Notes: generated from the letters alone by a model not told the origin. Positions 9,091 to 18,503 are shown, counted from the first letter of the stretch. The stretch is DNA of 64,000 bases from Yoonia rosea (GCF_900156505.1 NZ_FTPR01000001.1:558001-622000); one strand, 5' to 3'. Program-made: numbers and translations.

Positions 9091-10233
9091 ATGCGAAAAA
9101 GCGAAATCGACTCGTTGGGTTTTGAAAGTGGCCGGATCACGGGGTTTATCCCGCGGTTTCGGTCCATTGATGATGATTGGGAACGCTATACCGATGCTTT
9201 GGTCGCGCTTGCCGAACGTGGTGTTGTGGCGCAAGAAAAAGGGCAATCCCTTTACGGGCTTTATTGCCAAGACCTCAATGAATGGCTGATTGAGCTTTAT
9301 TTTGAACAGAAACGGTATGATCAGATCGAAGCGCATTGCACCCCGTCAGGTGAGGTTAGCTTTGGTCCGATAGGGCAAGGGCGCTTGGCGGTGCTTGAAA
9401 GGTTTCTCGCAATCGGCGAGGGGGCCCGGGTGCGACGTATTTGGCGGGCGCACATGGGGTGCCTCAAAGCCACATTTTGGTGGTATATCGCGGAACGAAA
9501 TGCGCAGTTTCGGAAATCCAAAAATATCGGGTCATCCGAGCAACGCCAGCGCTGTGACTATGAAAAGCTGATCAGCGGTATTCCAGACATGAAGCGGGAA
9601 TTATTGGACCTGATGGCCGCGTTTCGTGAAACAGCAACGAGAACGGGTGCGAGCGAAACGGAACTGGCAGGCATCGACGCGGACATTGCAGCAATCGAGG
9701 CCGAAGCCAGACCGCGCCCCAATCGCAAGGCCGATCCACGCAAAATGGATGAAGACCTGTTTTGGAACCTTGTCGAAGAGGGCCGAACAGATCAATCCAT
9801 CGGCGAACGCATCGAAACGCTTCCAGAAAGACTGGCGGCATTCAAAGCGACAGCCATCCGCGATTTTGATAAAATCCTACGTAATCTTGAGGCCCGCGCC
9901 TATCGCTGGGACCTGTGGGCGCTTGCCTATCTGCTGCAGGGCGGTTGTTCAGATGACGCCTTTGCGGACTTTCGCGGCTGGTTGATCCTGCAAGGACGCG
10001 ACGTATTTGAAGCCACGATCGCAGACCCTGACGGTTTTGATGTGTCCTTACATCAAGGGGTGGCCTCGGGGATCAACGGACTGCACGACGCGGCACCCTT
10101 GGCCTATGAAATGCGGCAGGGGACGGCGATGAAACCCGTGCCGCTGAAGTTGATGAACGTCGCGGGTCCAGAAATTGCCGAAGAAGATTTCGCATCGGCT
10201 TTGCCACGGATCGCGGGCCTGATGGAGCGGTAA
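9091..10233 (+). CDS. DUF4240 domain protein with a long N-terminal extension
   Basis: 380 residues. The C-terminal part from about residue 219 (MDEDLFWNLVEEGR ... GGCSDDAFADFRGWLILQGR) matches the DUF4240 family, often seen in stand-alone proteins of unknown function. Residues 1-215 are not a family I recognise; they are rich in aromatic and charged residues (LYGLYCQDLNEWLIELYFEQ, then a helical region ending in a Glu/Arg-rich linker). No signal peptide or membrane segment. It stands alone, 65 bp after the esterase and 164 bp before the GGDEF gene. Confidence 0.7.
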   Translation: MRKSEIDSLGFESGRITGFIPRFRSIDDDWERYTDALVALAERGVVAQEKGQSLYGLYCQDLNEWLIELYFEQKRYDQIEAHCTPSGEVSFGPIGQGRLAVLERFLAIGEGARVRRIWRAHMGCLKATFWWYIAERNAQFRKSKNIGSSEQRQRCDYEKLISGIPDMKRELLDLMAAFRETATRTGASETELAGIDADIAAIEAEARPRPNRKADPRKMDEDLFWNLVEEGRTDQSIGERIETLPERLAAFKATAIRDFDKILRNLEARAYRWDLWALAYLLQGGCSDDAFADFRGWLILQGRDVFEATIADPDGFDVSLHQGVASGINGLHDAAPLAYEMRQGTAMKPVPLKLMNVAGPEIAEEDFASALPRIAGLMER

Positions 10234-10397
10234 TGGGCGCGCCGATAGCCGCGACCGCGCCTGACGGGCTTTCATGCGCAATCGGCTGGGGATAAGATAC
10301 GGTGCGTCAATCTGTCAACTTTTACTGGGACTCATTACAACATTCATGCAGACACTTGTTTTGAAATTAACGATTCTGACAAAATAACGGGTAAAAC

Positions 10398-11120
10398 ATG
10401 CACAGTCCTATCGTTTCACTACTGGGTCCCAAGGACCGGCTGGGCTGGGTGCTGCGGTACAGTGTTCTGGCGCTGGGCGTTGTTGGGACAGTCTTTGCGC
10501 ATGATGTGCTGACCGATCATGCGTTTCACGGTGTCATGGGACAATACCTTGGTACGATGGTGATGATTGGCCTGCCGCTCTATGCTGTCGCGACGGGCAT
10601 CATGACAGATATGGGCCGTTTGCGCGTTCAATTGATCAAGGCGAGTGAAACCGATCAGATGACTGGCTTGCTCCAACGGCAAGCGTTCTTGCGGCACACA
10701 GAACGTAAACTGGTACAGACCGGCGTACTGATGATGCTCGATATTGATGGCTTGGGACAAATCAATGCGAAACATGATCATCACGCGGGCGATCTGTGCC
10801 TGATGGCGCTCGCCATCCGCCTGCGTGAGATGACGCAGACCACAGATGTGGTCGGGCGGATCGATGGCGCAACCATTGCCGTCTATTTGCCGGGCACGCC
10901 CCTGGACGCGGGACGCGAGATTGCTGAACGGCTGGCCCAAGGTTTGCTGGTGACAACCGGTCAGACGCGGTTCGAAGTCACCGTTTCTGTTGGGGTCGTT
11001 CTGGCTGATGGTCAAACCACGCTGAGCAAGCTGATGCAGCGCGCCGAGGCGGCTTTGCTGCGGGCCAAAATGCAGGGCCGTGCGCAGGTGATGCTGTCAG
11101 AGGATGCCATGGCCGCATAA
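10398..11120 (+). CDS. Membrane-anchored GGDEF protein, degenerate active site
   Basis: 240 residues: two N-terminal membrane segments (about 18-36 and 50-69) followed by a GGDEF-type domain. The metal-binding LDIDG is kept (114-118) and the C-terminal SVGVV strand is present, but the signature loop reads R-I-DGATI at 154-160 where active cyclases have R-x-GGDEF. The catalytic Asp/Glu are replaced by Ala and Thr, so synthesis of cyclic di-GMP is unlikely. It may act as a c-di-GMP or GTP sensor or as a protein-interaction domain. Confidence 0.85.
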   Translation: MHSPIVSLLGPKDRLGWVLRYSVLALGVVGTVFAHDVLTDHAFHGVMGQYLGTMVMIGLPLYAVATGIMTDMGRLRVQLIKASETDQMTGLLQRQAFLRHTERKLVQTGVLMMLDIDGLGQINAKHDHHAGDLCLMALAIRLREMTQTTDVVGRIDGATIAVYLPGTPLDAGREIAERLAQGLLVTTGQTRFEVTVSVGVVLADGQTTLSKLMQRAEAALLRAKMQGRAQVMLSEDAMAA

Positions 11121-11160
11121 TTGCGGTGCACATTGCAGTTTTTGCCGCATATTCTGGGGC

Positions 11161-11188
11161 TTGTCACATTTCTGACGCGATATATAGT
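11161..11188 (+). promoter_or_regulatory. Candidate sigma-70 promoter of the HNH gene
   Basis: TTGTCA at 11161-11166 and TATAGT at 11183-11188 are separated by 16 bp and lie 67 bp before the HNH start codon. Spacing and matches are good for a housekeeping promoter; no transcript data support it. Confidence 0.45.
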
Positions 11189-11255
11189 CTTCAATAAGAT
11201 GAACGCGGGATTGCCGCATTGACTGGTCCCGCACAGCCTTATTGGGGTGTGACAG

Positions 11256-11843
11256 ATGACGCAGGCCGACTTCAGAACTGACTTTGTGCGCGAACCGGGC
11301 GCACTCAAACACTATCCAGCGTTGGTTCTGAACGCAGATTATCGCCCTTTGTCATATTACCCGCTTTCACTGTGGCCCTGGCAGGAGGCGGTCAAGGCTG
11401 CCTGGCTCGACCGTGTGGATATTGTAAGCGAATATGACGAGGTGGTGCGCAGCCCGTCGACGATTATCAGAATCCCGTCGGTTGTTGTGCTCAAGGACTA
11501 TATCAAGCCGCAGAAACAGGTGGCGTTTACCCGCTTCAACCTGTTCTTGCGCGATGAGTTTTGCTGCCAGTATTGCGGCGCGCGCGGTGATCTGACCTTT
11601 GACCATGTCGTTCCGCGTGCCAGTGGCGGGATTACAAGTTGGGAAAATGTTGTGGCGGCCTGTTCACCCTGCAACCTGCGCAAAGGATCACGTTCGCTCA
11701 AGCAATGCGGCATGAGCCTGCAAAAACCGCCGCGCCGTCCCGTGCCTGAGCAGTTGCACAATGTCGGGCGCAAATTTCCGCCCAATCATCTGCACGAAAG
11801 CTGGCTTGATTTCCTCTACTGGGATGCAGAACTCGAAGCGTAA
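11256..11843 (+). CDS. HNH endonuclease family protein
   Basis: 195 residues. The HNH nuclease core runs from the first zinc Cys pair CQYCG through FDHVVPRASGG to WENVVAACSPCN, so both CxxC zinc-binding pairs and the catalytic His are present. The N-terminal half (HYPALVLNADYRPLSYYPLS) is the conserved extension of a chromosomal HNH family common in alphaproteobacteria, not of homing endonucleases. Function is not established; a role in DNA repair is plausible. No mobile-element context. Confidence 0.82.
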   Translation: MTQADFRTDFVREPGALKHYPALVLNADYRPLSYYPLSLWPWQEAVKAAWLDRVDIVSEYDEVVRSPSTIIRIPSVVVLKDYIKPQKQVAFTRFNLFLRDEFCCQYCGARGDLTFDHVVPRASGGITSWENVVAACSPCNLRKGSRSLKQCGMSLQKPPRRPVPEQLHNVGRKFPPNHLHESWLDFLYWDAELEA

Positions 11844-11890
11844 CTGCGCAGCAGTGCTAGACTTGGGCCACGCATCGGGTTAGGTAGGCG

Positions 11891-11906
11891 GCGTTAGCGC
11901 TAACGC
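11891..11906. promoter_or_regulatory. 16-bp LacI-type operator palindrome before zwf
   Basis: gcgttagcgctaacgc is a perfect 16-bp inverted repeat with the central CG usual for LacI-family operators, ending 21 bp before the zwf start codon. A shorter version with the same ttagcgctaa core lies in the agl promoter region (31394-31403), which suggests that the sugar regulator encoded there, or a paralogue, also controls zwf-pgl-pgi. Confidence 0.7.
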
Positions 11907-11927
11907 GGCATCCTATGGGGGTTTATT

Positions 11928-13382
11928 GTGGTCTCTCGCGTCATTCCTGTCGATGAATTCGATCTCGTGATTTTTGGCGGCACCGGCGATCTGGCCCGGC
12001 GCAAGATCTTGCCCGGTCTTTTCCGGCGCTTTCTCTCGGGGCAAATGCCTGCTGGTTCACGGATCATCGGTGCTGCGCGGTCTGAATTGGACGGCGATGG
12101 CTATCGCGAGATGATCGCTGAGGCAGTCGCTGAATTTGGTGGCGAAGAAGCTAGTAATAAGAAAGGCTTGGAGGCCTTTCTTAAACAACTTGAATATGTT
12201 GCGATTGACGCGCGCGGTGAGGGCGGATGGGCCGATCTGGCCGCGATTGTCCGCCAAGACGTGGTGCAGGCGTTCTACTTTTCGGTCGCACCGTCTCTGT
12301 TTGGTGATTTGGCGGAACGGCTGCACACCAACAAGATTGCCAATGCGCAAAGCCGCATCGTGGTGGAAAAGCCCTTTGGCCGCGATCTTGAGACAGCGCG
12401 CGAATTGAACCAGACGCTGGCGGCGCATTTCGACGAAAGCCAGATTTACCGGATCGACCACTATCTGGGCAAAGAGACGGTGCAGAACCTGATGGCAGTG
12501 CGCTTTGGCAACGTGCTGTTCGAGCCGCTTTGGAACAACCACTACGTCGATCACATCCAGATCACCGTGGCCGAGACCGTCGGTGTCGGCGGGCGCGGGG
12601 CCTATTATGACAAATCCGGTGCGATGCGCGACATGGTCCAAAACCACCTGATGCAGCTGTTGTGCCTGATTGCGATGGAGCCTCCTGGCCAGTTCGAGGC
12701 TGATGCAGTCCGCGACGAAAAACTGAAGGTTATCAGGGCACTACAGTCCATAGATCATCATCATATTGTACGTGGCCAGTATGATGCAGGCCCTGACGGC
12801 CCCAGCTATCGCGAAGACGCGGAAAACCCCCGCAGCTTTACCGAAAGCTTTATCGCCATGCGCTGTCACATCGCCAACTGGCGGTGGGCGGGTGTGCCGT
12901 TCTATCTGCGCACCGGCAAGCGCATGAAGGCGCGGTCGTCCGAGATTGCTGTCGTTTTCAAAGACCTCGGTCATACGATATTTGAGGGTGATGAGGCCCG
13001 TCACCGCAATATTCTGGCGATCCGCTTGCAACCCAACGAAGGTATTGATTTGCAGGTGACGATCAAGGAACCGGGGCCGGGGGGCATGCGCCTGATTGAT
13101 GTGCCGCTGGACATGACCTTTGCGGATGCCTTGGGCGACGGGGCCGAGGATGTGACGGACGCCTATGAGCGCCTGATCATGGATGTGATCCGTGGCAACC
13201 AGACGCTCTTTATGCGCGGTGACGAGGTTGAGGCGGCCTGGGCCTGGACCGATCCGCTGATCAATAGCTGGGAAGCACGTAACGACGTGCCCAAGCATTA
13301 TGACGCAGGCTCTGCGGGGCCGGAGGATGCGATGATGTTGTTGCACCGTGATGGCCGGAAATGGCGTGAAATCAAGGGCTAA
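11928..13382 (+). CDS. zwf: Glucose-6-phosphate dehydrogenase
   Basis: First step of the Entner-Doudoroff and oxidative pentose phosphate routes. 484 residues with the nucleotide-binding GGTGDLARRKI (17-27) and the active-site signature RIDHYLGKE at 175-183. The start is GTG, preceded by a G-rich ribosome site. First gene of zwf-pgl-pgi (57 and 3 bp gaps), and directly preceded by a perfect LacI-type palindrome, so sugar-responsive repression is likely. Confidence 0.95.
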   Translation: MVSRVIPVDEFDLVIFGGTGDLARRKILPGLFRRFLSGQMPAGSRIIGAARSELDGDGYREMIAEAVAEFGGEEASNKKGLEAFLKQLEYVAIDARGEGGWADLAAIVRQDVVQAFYFSVAPSLFGDLAERLHTNKIANAQSRIVVEKPFGRDLETARELNQTLAAHFDESQIYRIDHYLGKETVQNLMAVRFGNVLFEPLWNNHYVDHIQITVAETVGVGGRGAYYDKSGAMRDMVQNHLMQLLCLIAMEPPGQFEADAVRDEKLKVIRALQSIDHHHIVRGQYDAGPDGPSYREDAENPRSFTESFIAMRCHIANWRWAGVPFYLRTGKRMKARSSEIAVVFKDLGHTIFEGDEARHRNILAIRLQPNEGIDLQVTIKEPGPGGMRLIDVPLDMTFADALGDGAEDVTDAYERLIMDVIRGNQTLFMRGDEVEAAWAWTDPLINSWEARNDVPKHYDAGSAGPEDAMMLLHRDGRKWREIKG

Positions 13383-13439
13383 GCCATTCGGGCGCGCGGC
13401 ATGTTTGAATTGACCTGACCGAAGAAGAGGATTGGTCCT

Positions 13440-14111
13440 ATGAAGCTCGTTGAATATCCGGATGCGGAAATGATGATGATGGATCTGGCTGATAAACTGG
13501 CCAGTGAGCTGTCATCAGCCCTACGCGCGAATGATACCGCATCGCTCGCTGTGCCGGGCGGGACAACGCCGGGGCCAATCTTTGACAGCCTGTGTGCCGT
13601 TGATCTGGATTGGGCGCGTGTGCAGGTGATGTTGACCGATGAACGCTGGGTGCCGGAGACGTCCGAGCGGTCGAATACGCGGCTGTTGCGCGAGAGGTTG
13701 TTGACCGACCGCGCCGCTGCGGCGACCTATTTGCCGCTCTACGCCGATGCGCCGACACCGGAAGAAAAGCTCGCTGAACTCGCGGCTAGTCTTAGCCCCG
13801 CATTGCCACTCACGGTGGCACTCTTGGGGATGGGGGCGGATATGCACACAGCATCGATTTTTCCCGGTGCCGATCAGCTTGATCTGGCATTGCAAGGCAG
13901 TGATCGCTTGGTCGCCATGCGCGCGCCCGGTGCGCCAGAGCCGCGTATTACACTGTCTGCGACAGTCCTGAATGCCGCGATGAGCCGGCACATAGTGATT
14001 GTGGGGGGCGAAAAGCGCGCCGCACTGGAAAGAGCGCGGCATTTATCCCCGCAAGAGGCACCTGTGGCTGCTGTCTTGAACGGTGCAACAGTACACTGGG
14101 CGGAGGCGTAA
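13440..14111 (+). CDS. pgl: 6-phosphogluconolactonase
   Basis: Hydrolyses 6-phosphogluconolactone made by Zwf. 223 residues of the NagB/DevB-type fold, with AVPGGTTPGPIFD near residue 36, the conserved LTDERWVP and the GMGADMHTASIFPG motif that marks Pgl in this superfamily. Lies between zwf and pgi in one operon. Confidence 0.93.
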   Translation: MKLVEYPDAEMMMMDLADKLASELSSALRANDTASLAVPGGTTPGPIFDSLCAVDLDWARVQVMLTDERWVPETSERSNTRLLRERLLTDRAAAATYLPLYADAPTPEEKLAELAASLSPALPLTVALLGMGADMHTASIFPGADQLDLALQGSDRLVAMRAPGAPEPRITLSATVLNAAMSRHIVIVGGEKRAALERARHLSPQEAPVAAVLNGATVHWAEA

Positions 14112-14114
14112 AAG

Positions 14115-15716
14115 ATGTGGCGCAAACTGAAAGATCATCACGAGGCTGTCGCAAGCCGCCGGATCGAGACCATGCTGGACGCCGCCCGCGCTGCTGATTT
14201 TGTGGCGCAAACGGGTGACATGCGGCTGGACTACGCCAAGACGAATATCGACGCTGAAGGCCGCGCCTTGCTGATTGCGCTGCTGGATGAAGCGGGCGTT
14301 GCAGAAAAGCGTGACGCGATGTTTTCGGGCGCGCCGATCAATGAAACCGAAGGCCGTGCCGTGCTGCACACCGCTTTGCGCAATCTTGATGGCGGGCCCG
14401 TCATGGTGGACGGTCAGGATGTCATGCCAGAGGTTCTGGACACTTTGGCGCGCATGGAGAGCTTTGCCAATGATGTGCGGAGCGGCCGTTTCAAAGGGCA
14501 GGGCGGCAAGATCACCGATGTGATCAACATCGGCATTGGCGGGTCCGATTTGGGGCCTGCGATGGCGGCACAGGCGCTGGCCCCTTATCACGACGGTCCG
14601 CGCTGCCATTTTGTGAGCAACGTGGACCCTGCGGATATTGCAGGCGTGTTGCGCGGCTGTGATCCGGCGACAACTTTGGTAATTGTGGCCTCCAAGACCT
14701 TTACCACGATTGAAACCATGACCAACGCGCGGACGGCGCAAGCGTGGATGGGCCAAACCGTTTCAGATACAGGCGCACAGTTTGCGGCCCTTTCGACGGC
14801 AGCGGACAAAACAGCGGCCTTTGGTATTGATCCCGCGCGCGTCTTTGGCTTCGCCGACTGGGTCGGTGGCCGTTATTCCATGTGGGGTCCGATTGGCCTG
14901 TCCTTGATGATCGCTGTTGGCCCTAACGCATTCCGTGCCTTCCTGCGCGGCGCGCAATCCATGGACCGCCATTTCCAGGCCGCCCCCTGGCAAGAAAACC
15001 TGCCTGCGATGCTGGCGCTGGTGGGGATCTGGCACAACCAGATTTGCGGCCACGCGACACGCGCGGTTCTGCCTTATGATAACCTTCTGGCGCGTCTGCC
15101 TGCCTATTTGCAGCAGCTCGAGATGGAAAGTAACGGCAAGGGCGTCAGCATGGACGGTGCCGATCTGACCATCGATAGTGGCCCCGTGGTCTGGGGTGAG
15201 CCGGGTACGAATGGCCAGCACGCCTTTTATCAGTTGATCCACCAGGGCACTCGCGTGATCCCGTGTGAATTCCTTGTGGCGGCGCGCGGACATGAGGATG
15301 ATTTGCACCATCAACACCAGCTTTTGGTCGCCAATTGTCTGGCCCAGTCCGAGGCATTGATGCGCGGGCGCACGCTGGATGAAGCCCGCGGCAAGGTGGC
15401 CGATAAATTCGCCGGTGCGGAACTCGAACGCCAGGCCCGCCACCGCGTGTTCAAGGGCAACCGCCCTTCCGTGACCATCGCCTATCCGCAGCTGACACCC
15501 GAGGTGCTGGGCCAGATCGTGGCGCTGTATGAGCACCGCGTGTTTGTCGAAGGGGTGGTGCTTGGCATCAATTCCTATGATCAATGGGGTGTGGAACTGG
15601 GCAAAGAGCTTGCCACTGCGCTGCAGCCTGTTGTCGAGGGCAAAGAGAGCGCGGATGGCAAGGATGGCTCAACTGCCGCACTTGTTGACTTTCTGCAGAT
15701 GCATGGGGTGTCCTAG
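14115..15716 (+). CDS. pgi: Glucose-6-phosphate isomerase
   Basis: Interconverts glucose 6-phosphate and fructose 6-phosphate. 533 residues with the sugar-phosphate binding segments [14 protein letters not shown] and [11 protein letters not shown] and the family signature region [18 protein letters not shown]. It starts 3 bp after pgl. With zwf and pgl it lets fructose released from sucrose or recycled fructose 6-phosphate enter the Entner-Doudoroff route, as is usual in marine roseobacters. Confidence 0.95.
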   Translation: MWRKLKDHHEAVASRRIETMLDAARAADFVAQTGDMRLDYAKTNIDAEGRALLIALLDEAGVAEKRDAMFSGAPINETEGRAVLHTALRNLDGGPVMVDGQDVMPEVLDTLARMESFANDVRSGRFKGQGGKITDVINIGIGGSDLGPAMAAQALAPYHDGPRCHFVSNVDPADIAGVLRGCDPATTLVIVASKTFTTIETMTNARTAQAWMGQTVSDTGAQFAALSTAADKTAAFGIDPARVFGFADWVGGRYSMWGPIGLSLMIAVGPNAFRAFLRGAQSMDRHFQAAPWQENLPAMLALVGIWHNQICGHATRAVLPYDNLLARLPAYLQQLEMESNGKGVSMDGADLTIDSGPVVWGEPGTNGQHAFYQLIHQGTRVIPCEFLVAARGHEDDLHHQHQLLVANCLAQSEALMRGRTLDEARGKVADKFAGAELERQARHRVFKGNRPSVTIAYPQLTPEVLGQIVALYEHRVFVEGVVLGINSYDQWGVELGKELATALQPVVEGKESADGKDGSTAALVDFLQMHGVS

Positions 15717-15765
15717 GGTGCGGGCTTTGTCATAAGCAGCGCGACACCTCACAAAGGACCATCAC

Positions 15766-16224
15766 ATGATCGTTGAAATGATCCCCTACGCTGTCGCGGC
15801 CATTATCGTTGTCGCGATGTTGCTGGAAATCAGAACAGGGCGCATCCCGAACTGGCTGACGGCGTTGCCGTTTGTTCTGTTTGCGGTGTTGCTGGTTGTG
15901 GCCGAGGACCGCACACCGTTTTACTGGCAAATGGGTCTGGCATTGGGCGTCTTCCTCTTCGGGCTTGTCATGTTCGCTATTGGCGGATCAGGGGCGGGGG
16001 CGGTCAAGCTGATGGCTGGTGTCGCGCTTTTTGTGCCAGTGTCGAACGCGGGCTATGCCGCCCTGATCTTCTTGGTGGTTTTCTTTGTCAGCGCGTTCGT
16101 TTTTGTCCAGTTGCGCAAGATCTTCGGCTCTGAAAACAGCAAGTGGCACCTGATGGCAAATGCGGTGCTGCCGCTGAGTTTTTCGATCGGAGTGGCGGGA
16201 CTTTCAGGGATGTTTCTGCTCTAG
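15766..16224 (+). CDS. A24 prepilin peptidase (CpaA/TadV) homologue lacking catalytic Asp
   Basis: 152 residues, about five membrane segments, with the layout of the single-domain prepilin peptidases of Flp/Tad pilus systems. The two catalytic Asp of the family sit before the IPN motif and in GxGD. Here the first position is Glu21 (LLEIRTGRIPNWLT) and the second is Ala79 (GGSGAGAVKL), so proteolysis is not expected. No pilus genes are nearby; it stands between pgi and amylosucrase. It could be a structural relic or have been recruited for another role. Confidence 0.75.
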   Translation: MIVEMIPYAVAAIIVVAMLLEIRTGRIPNWLTALPFVLFAVLLVVAEDRTPFYWQMGLALGVFLFGLVMFAIGGSGAGAVKLMAGVALFVPVSNAGYAALIFLVVFFVSAFVFVQLRKIFGSENSKWHLMANAVLPLSFSIGVAGLSGMFLL

Positions 16225-16318
16225 GCATCCTAGATTGCGCACGCCTGAAATCCCTTGATATCGCGCGGTGTTCCCGTGACAGTCGGATCGGTCCGACCTC
16301 ATTTATTGGTGTGCTAGA

Positions 16319-18223
16319 ATGCTCTCAACGACCCAACAACGCAAAGCTGCAAAAAGCTATGTTCTGGCCGCTTTGGAAGACGCGGGCCTGTCGCGCAACG
16401 ATGACGACGGGCGTGCCTTTCACGCGCGTTTCGAGGCGCATTTCCCGCAGCTTTTTGACCTTTTCGCCACGCTTTATGGCGCCCATGAAAGCTGCCTCGA
16501 TCAGTTGGCACAACTGATCGTGCTGGCGCAGACATCATGGCGGGACCGCGCGGATGATCTCAAGACACTGGACGCCGCGCGCGAGGCGACCCCTGACTGG
16601 TTCCAGTCAAACCAGATGCTGGGCGCATTTTGCTATGTCGACCGCTACGCTGGCAATCTGGCAGGGCTGAAAGAGCATGTTCCCTATTTTCAGGAACTCG
16701 GGATCACGTATTTGCACCTGATGCCGCTTTTTGATTGCCCCAAGGAAAATTCTGACGGTGGCTATGCTGTGTCGAGCTACCGTGAGGTGCGCGCCGATCT
16801 GGGAACCATGGCCGATCTGCGCGCCTTGGCCAAGGACCTGCGCGAGGCGGGGATATCGCTGGTTGTGGACTTTGTCTTTAACCACACCTCGAACGAACAT
16901 GAATGGGCGCAAAAGGCGGCAGCAGGCGATCCGGAGTATTCTGATTACTACTGGATTTTCAATGACCGCCGGATGCCCGACGCCTTTGAGCGTACGGTGC
17001 GCGAGGTCTTTCCGGACGACCACCCCGGGGCCTTTATCCAGATGGAAGATGGCCGCTGGATCTGGTCCACCTTCCATTCCTTCCAGTGGGACCTGAACTA
17101 TTCCAATCCCGCCGTCTTCTGCGCCATGGCGGGGGAAATGTTGGCCTTGGCCAATCAGGGTGTCGACCTGATCCGCATGGATGCTGTGGCCTTTATCTGG
17201 AAACGGCTGGGCACCACCTGCGAGAGCCAGCCGGAGGCGCATTTGCTTTTGCGCGCATTCAACGCTGTGTGCCGTATTGCAGCGCCGTCGCTTTTGTTCA
17301 AATCCGAGGCGATCGTCCACCCTGACGAGGTCGTTTCCTACATCGACCCCGAGGAATGCCCGATTTCCTACAATCCGCTTTTGATGGCGCTGAGTTGGGA
17401 GGCTTTGGCCACGCGCAAAGTGGAACTGATTGATCAGGCCATCACCCGCCGCCAACCGATCAACGCAGACTGCGCATGGGTGAACTATGTGCGCAGCCAT
17501 GACGACATCGGCTGGACATTTGCCGATGAGGACGCCGCCGAGCTAGATATTCTGGGCTTCGATCACCGCCGCTTCCTGAACAGTTTTTATACAAACCAGT
17601 TCGAAGGCAGCTTCGCGCGGGGTGTGCCCTTCCAATATAACCCCAAAACCGGCGATTGCCGTGTGTGCGGGACGACCGCCTCACTGACAGGGGTTGAGGC
17701 AGGGGACGCGGGCGGTATCGACCGGATGATCCTGCTTTACGGCATTGCGTTCTCGGCAGGGGGTATTCCGTTGTTGTCCCTGGGGGATGAGGTCGGCCAA
17801 CTGAATGATGACGCCTACAAACAGAACCCGGGACAAGCCAAGGATCAGCGCTGGGTTGGGCGGCCCCTGCGGCCTGATGTACTCTATGCGCAGCGGTTTG
17901 ATCCGGAGACAAACGCGGGCCAGATTTTTGCACGCATGAAGCAGTTGATTGAGGCGCGCCGTGCCGCTCCGGGTCTGGCCGGCAACGCGATCAGACCGTT
18001 TCCGACGGATAACCCCCATGTGCTGGGTTACGTGCGCAGCGGGGATGGCCAAGAGGTTTGCATACTGGCGAATTTCGCGGATGACGCCCAGGAAGTGGCC
18101 GCGGATCAGTTCCTTGAAACACCGCCACGGATGACCGACCTGATCACCGGTGAGTCTTACCATGTCCGCACAGGGGTAACGCTGGCCGCGCATCAGATCC
18201 TGTGGCTTTCACTGGCTGTTTGA
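16319..18223 (+). CDS. Amylosucrase (GH13)
   Basis: Transfers the glucosyl unit of sucrose to an alpha-1,4-glucan, releasing fructose. 634 residues, close throughout to Neisseria polysaccharea amylosucrase: the N-terminal helical domain, nucleophile Asp288 in DLIRMDAVAF, acid/base Glu330 in FKSEAIVH and the third carboxylate Asp395 in RSHDDIGW, as well as the family-specific GVPFQYNPKTGDCRV segment. No signal peptide, so it would act on internal sucrose, fitting the neighbouring agl uptake genes and pgi for the fructose. The enzyme is sparsely distributed, and the gene ends 6 bp before a copy of a tRNA-Gly 3' end. Confidence 0.92.
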   Translation: MLSTTQQRKAAKSYVLAALEDAGLSRNDDDGRAFHARFEAHFPQLFDLFATLYGAHESCLDQLAQLIVLAQTSWRDRADDLKTLDAAREATPDWFQSNQMLGAFCYVDRYAGNLAGLKEHVPYFQELGITYLHLMPLFDCPKENSDGGYAVSSYREVRADLGTMADLRALAKDLREAGISLVVDFVFNHTSNEHEWAQKAAAGDPEYSDYYWIFNDRRMPDAFERTVREVFPDDHPGAFIQMEDGRWIWSTFHSFQWDLNYSNPAVFCAMAGEMLALANQGVDLIRMDAVAFIWKRLGTTCESQPEAHLLLRAFNAVCRIAAPSLLFKSEAIVHPDEVVSYIDPEECPISYNPLLMALSWEALATRKVELIDQAITRRQPINADCAWVNYVRSHDDIGWTFADEDAAELDILGFDHRRFLNSFYTNQFEGSFARGVPFQYNPKTGDCRVCGTTASLTGVEAGDAGGIDRMILLYGIAFSAGGIPLLSLGDEVGQLNDDAYKQNPGQAKDQRWVGRPLRPDVLYAQRFDPETNAGQIFARMKQLIEARRAAPGLAGNAIRPFPTDNPHVLGYVRSGDGQEVCILANFADDAQEVAADQFLETPPRMTDLITGESYHVRTGVTLAAHQILWLSLAV

Positions 18224-18229
18224 GGTGCG

Positions 18230-18246
18230 TGGAGCGGGTAACGGGA
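18230..18246. repeat. 17-bp copy of the tRNA-Gly 3' end (att-like)
   Basis: tggagcgggtaacggga is identical to 19094-19110, which is the CCA end, acceptor strand and start of the T arm of the tRNA-Gly gene on the minus strand. The two copies are direct repeats 864 bp apart, in the arrangement left by integration at a tRNA 3' end. No integrase remains between them. Confidence 0.7.
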
Positions 18247-18503
18247 GCCAGACTAGGCGCGTGGGTATGGTCAGACACAGATAAGACTGCGCAGCAATTA
18301 TCTGGCAAGGACGGGCAGCGAGAGGCTGGCCCGTCCGGTTTCTCGTCATGATTGATGGCTGTTTGACGGGTTCCCTAACATCAATGAATATCAAGGCATT
18401 TGACAAAGATCATTGCTATCTCGCCTTTTGAGGCGCAGCCTCAAGGCGCGAAGGGCTGATGTTCGTCCTTTGATGTAAACAGTAATCTCTAAGGAGACTT
18501 GTC
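18247..18503. other. Intergenic DNA inside the att-like repeats
   Basis: No convincing ORF. Contains an imperfect hairpin at about 18422-18449 (ttgaggc/gcctcaa, loop GCA, continued by cgcc/ggcg with a TT bulge) without a following T run, and an A/T-richer stretch before it (ttgacaaagatcattgc) that may hold the promoter of the next small gene. Confidence 0.4.

Noticed and set aside
11256..11843. HNH gene as a homing endonuclease or phage remnant
   Set aside because: The N-terminal extension is that of a widespread chromosomal family; no intron, intein, terminase or capsid genes are nearby.
16284..16300. Hairpin gtcgga/tccgac before amylosucrase as an operator
   Set aside because: Only 6 bp with a 4-base loop, unlike the AGCGCT palindromes; no second copy in the window.
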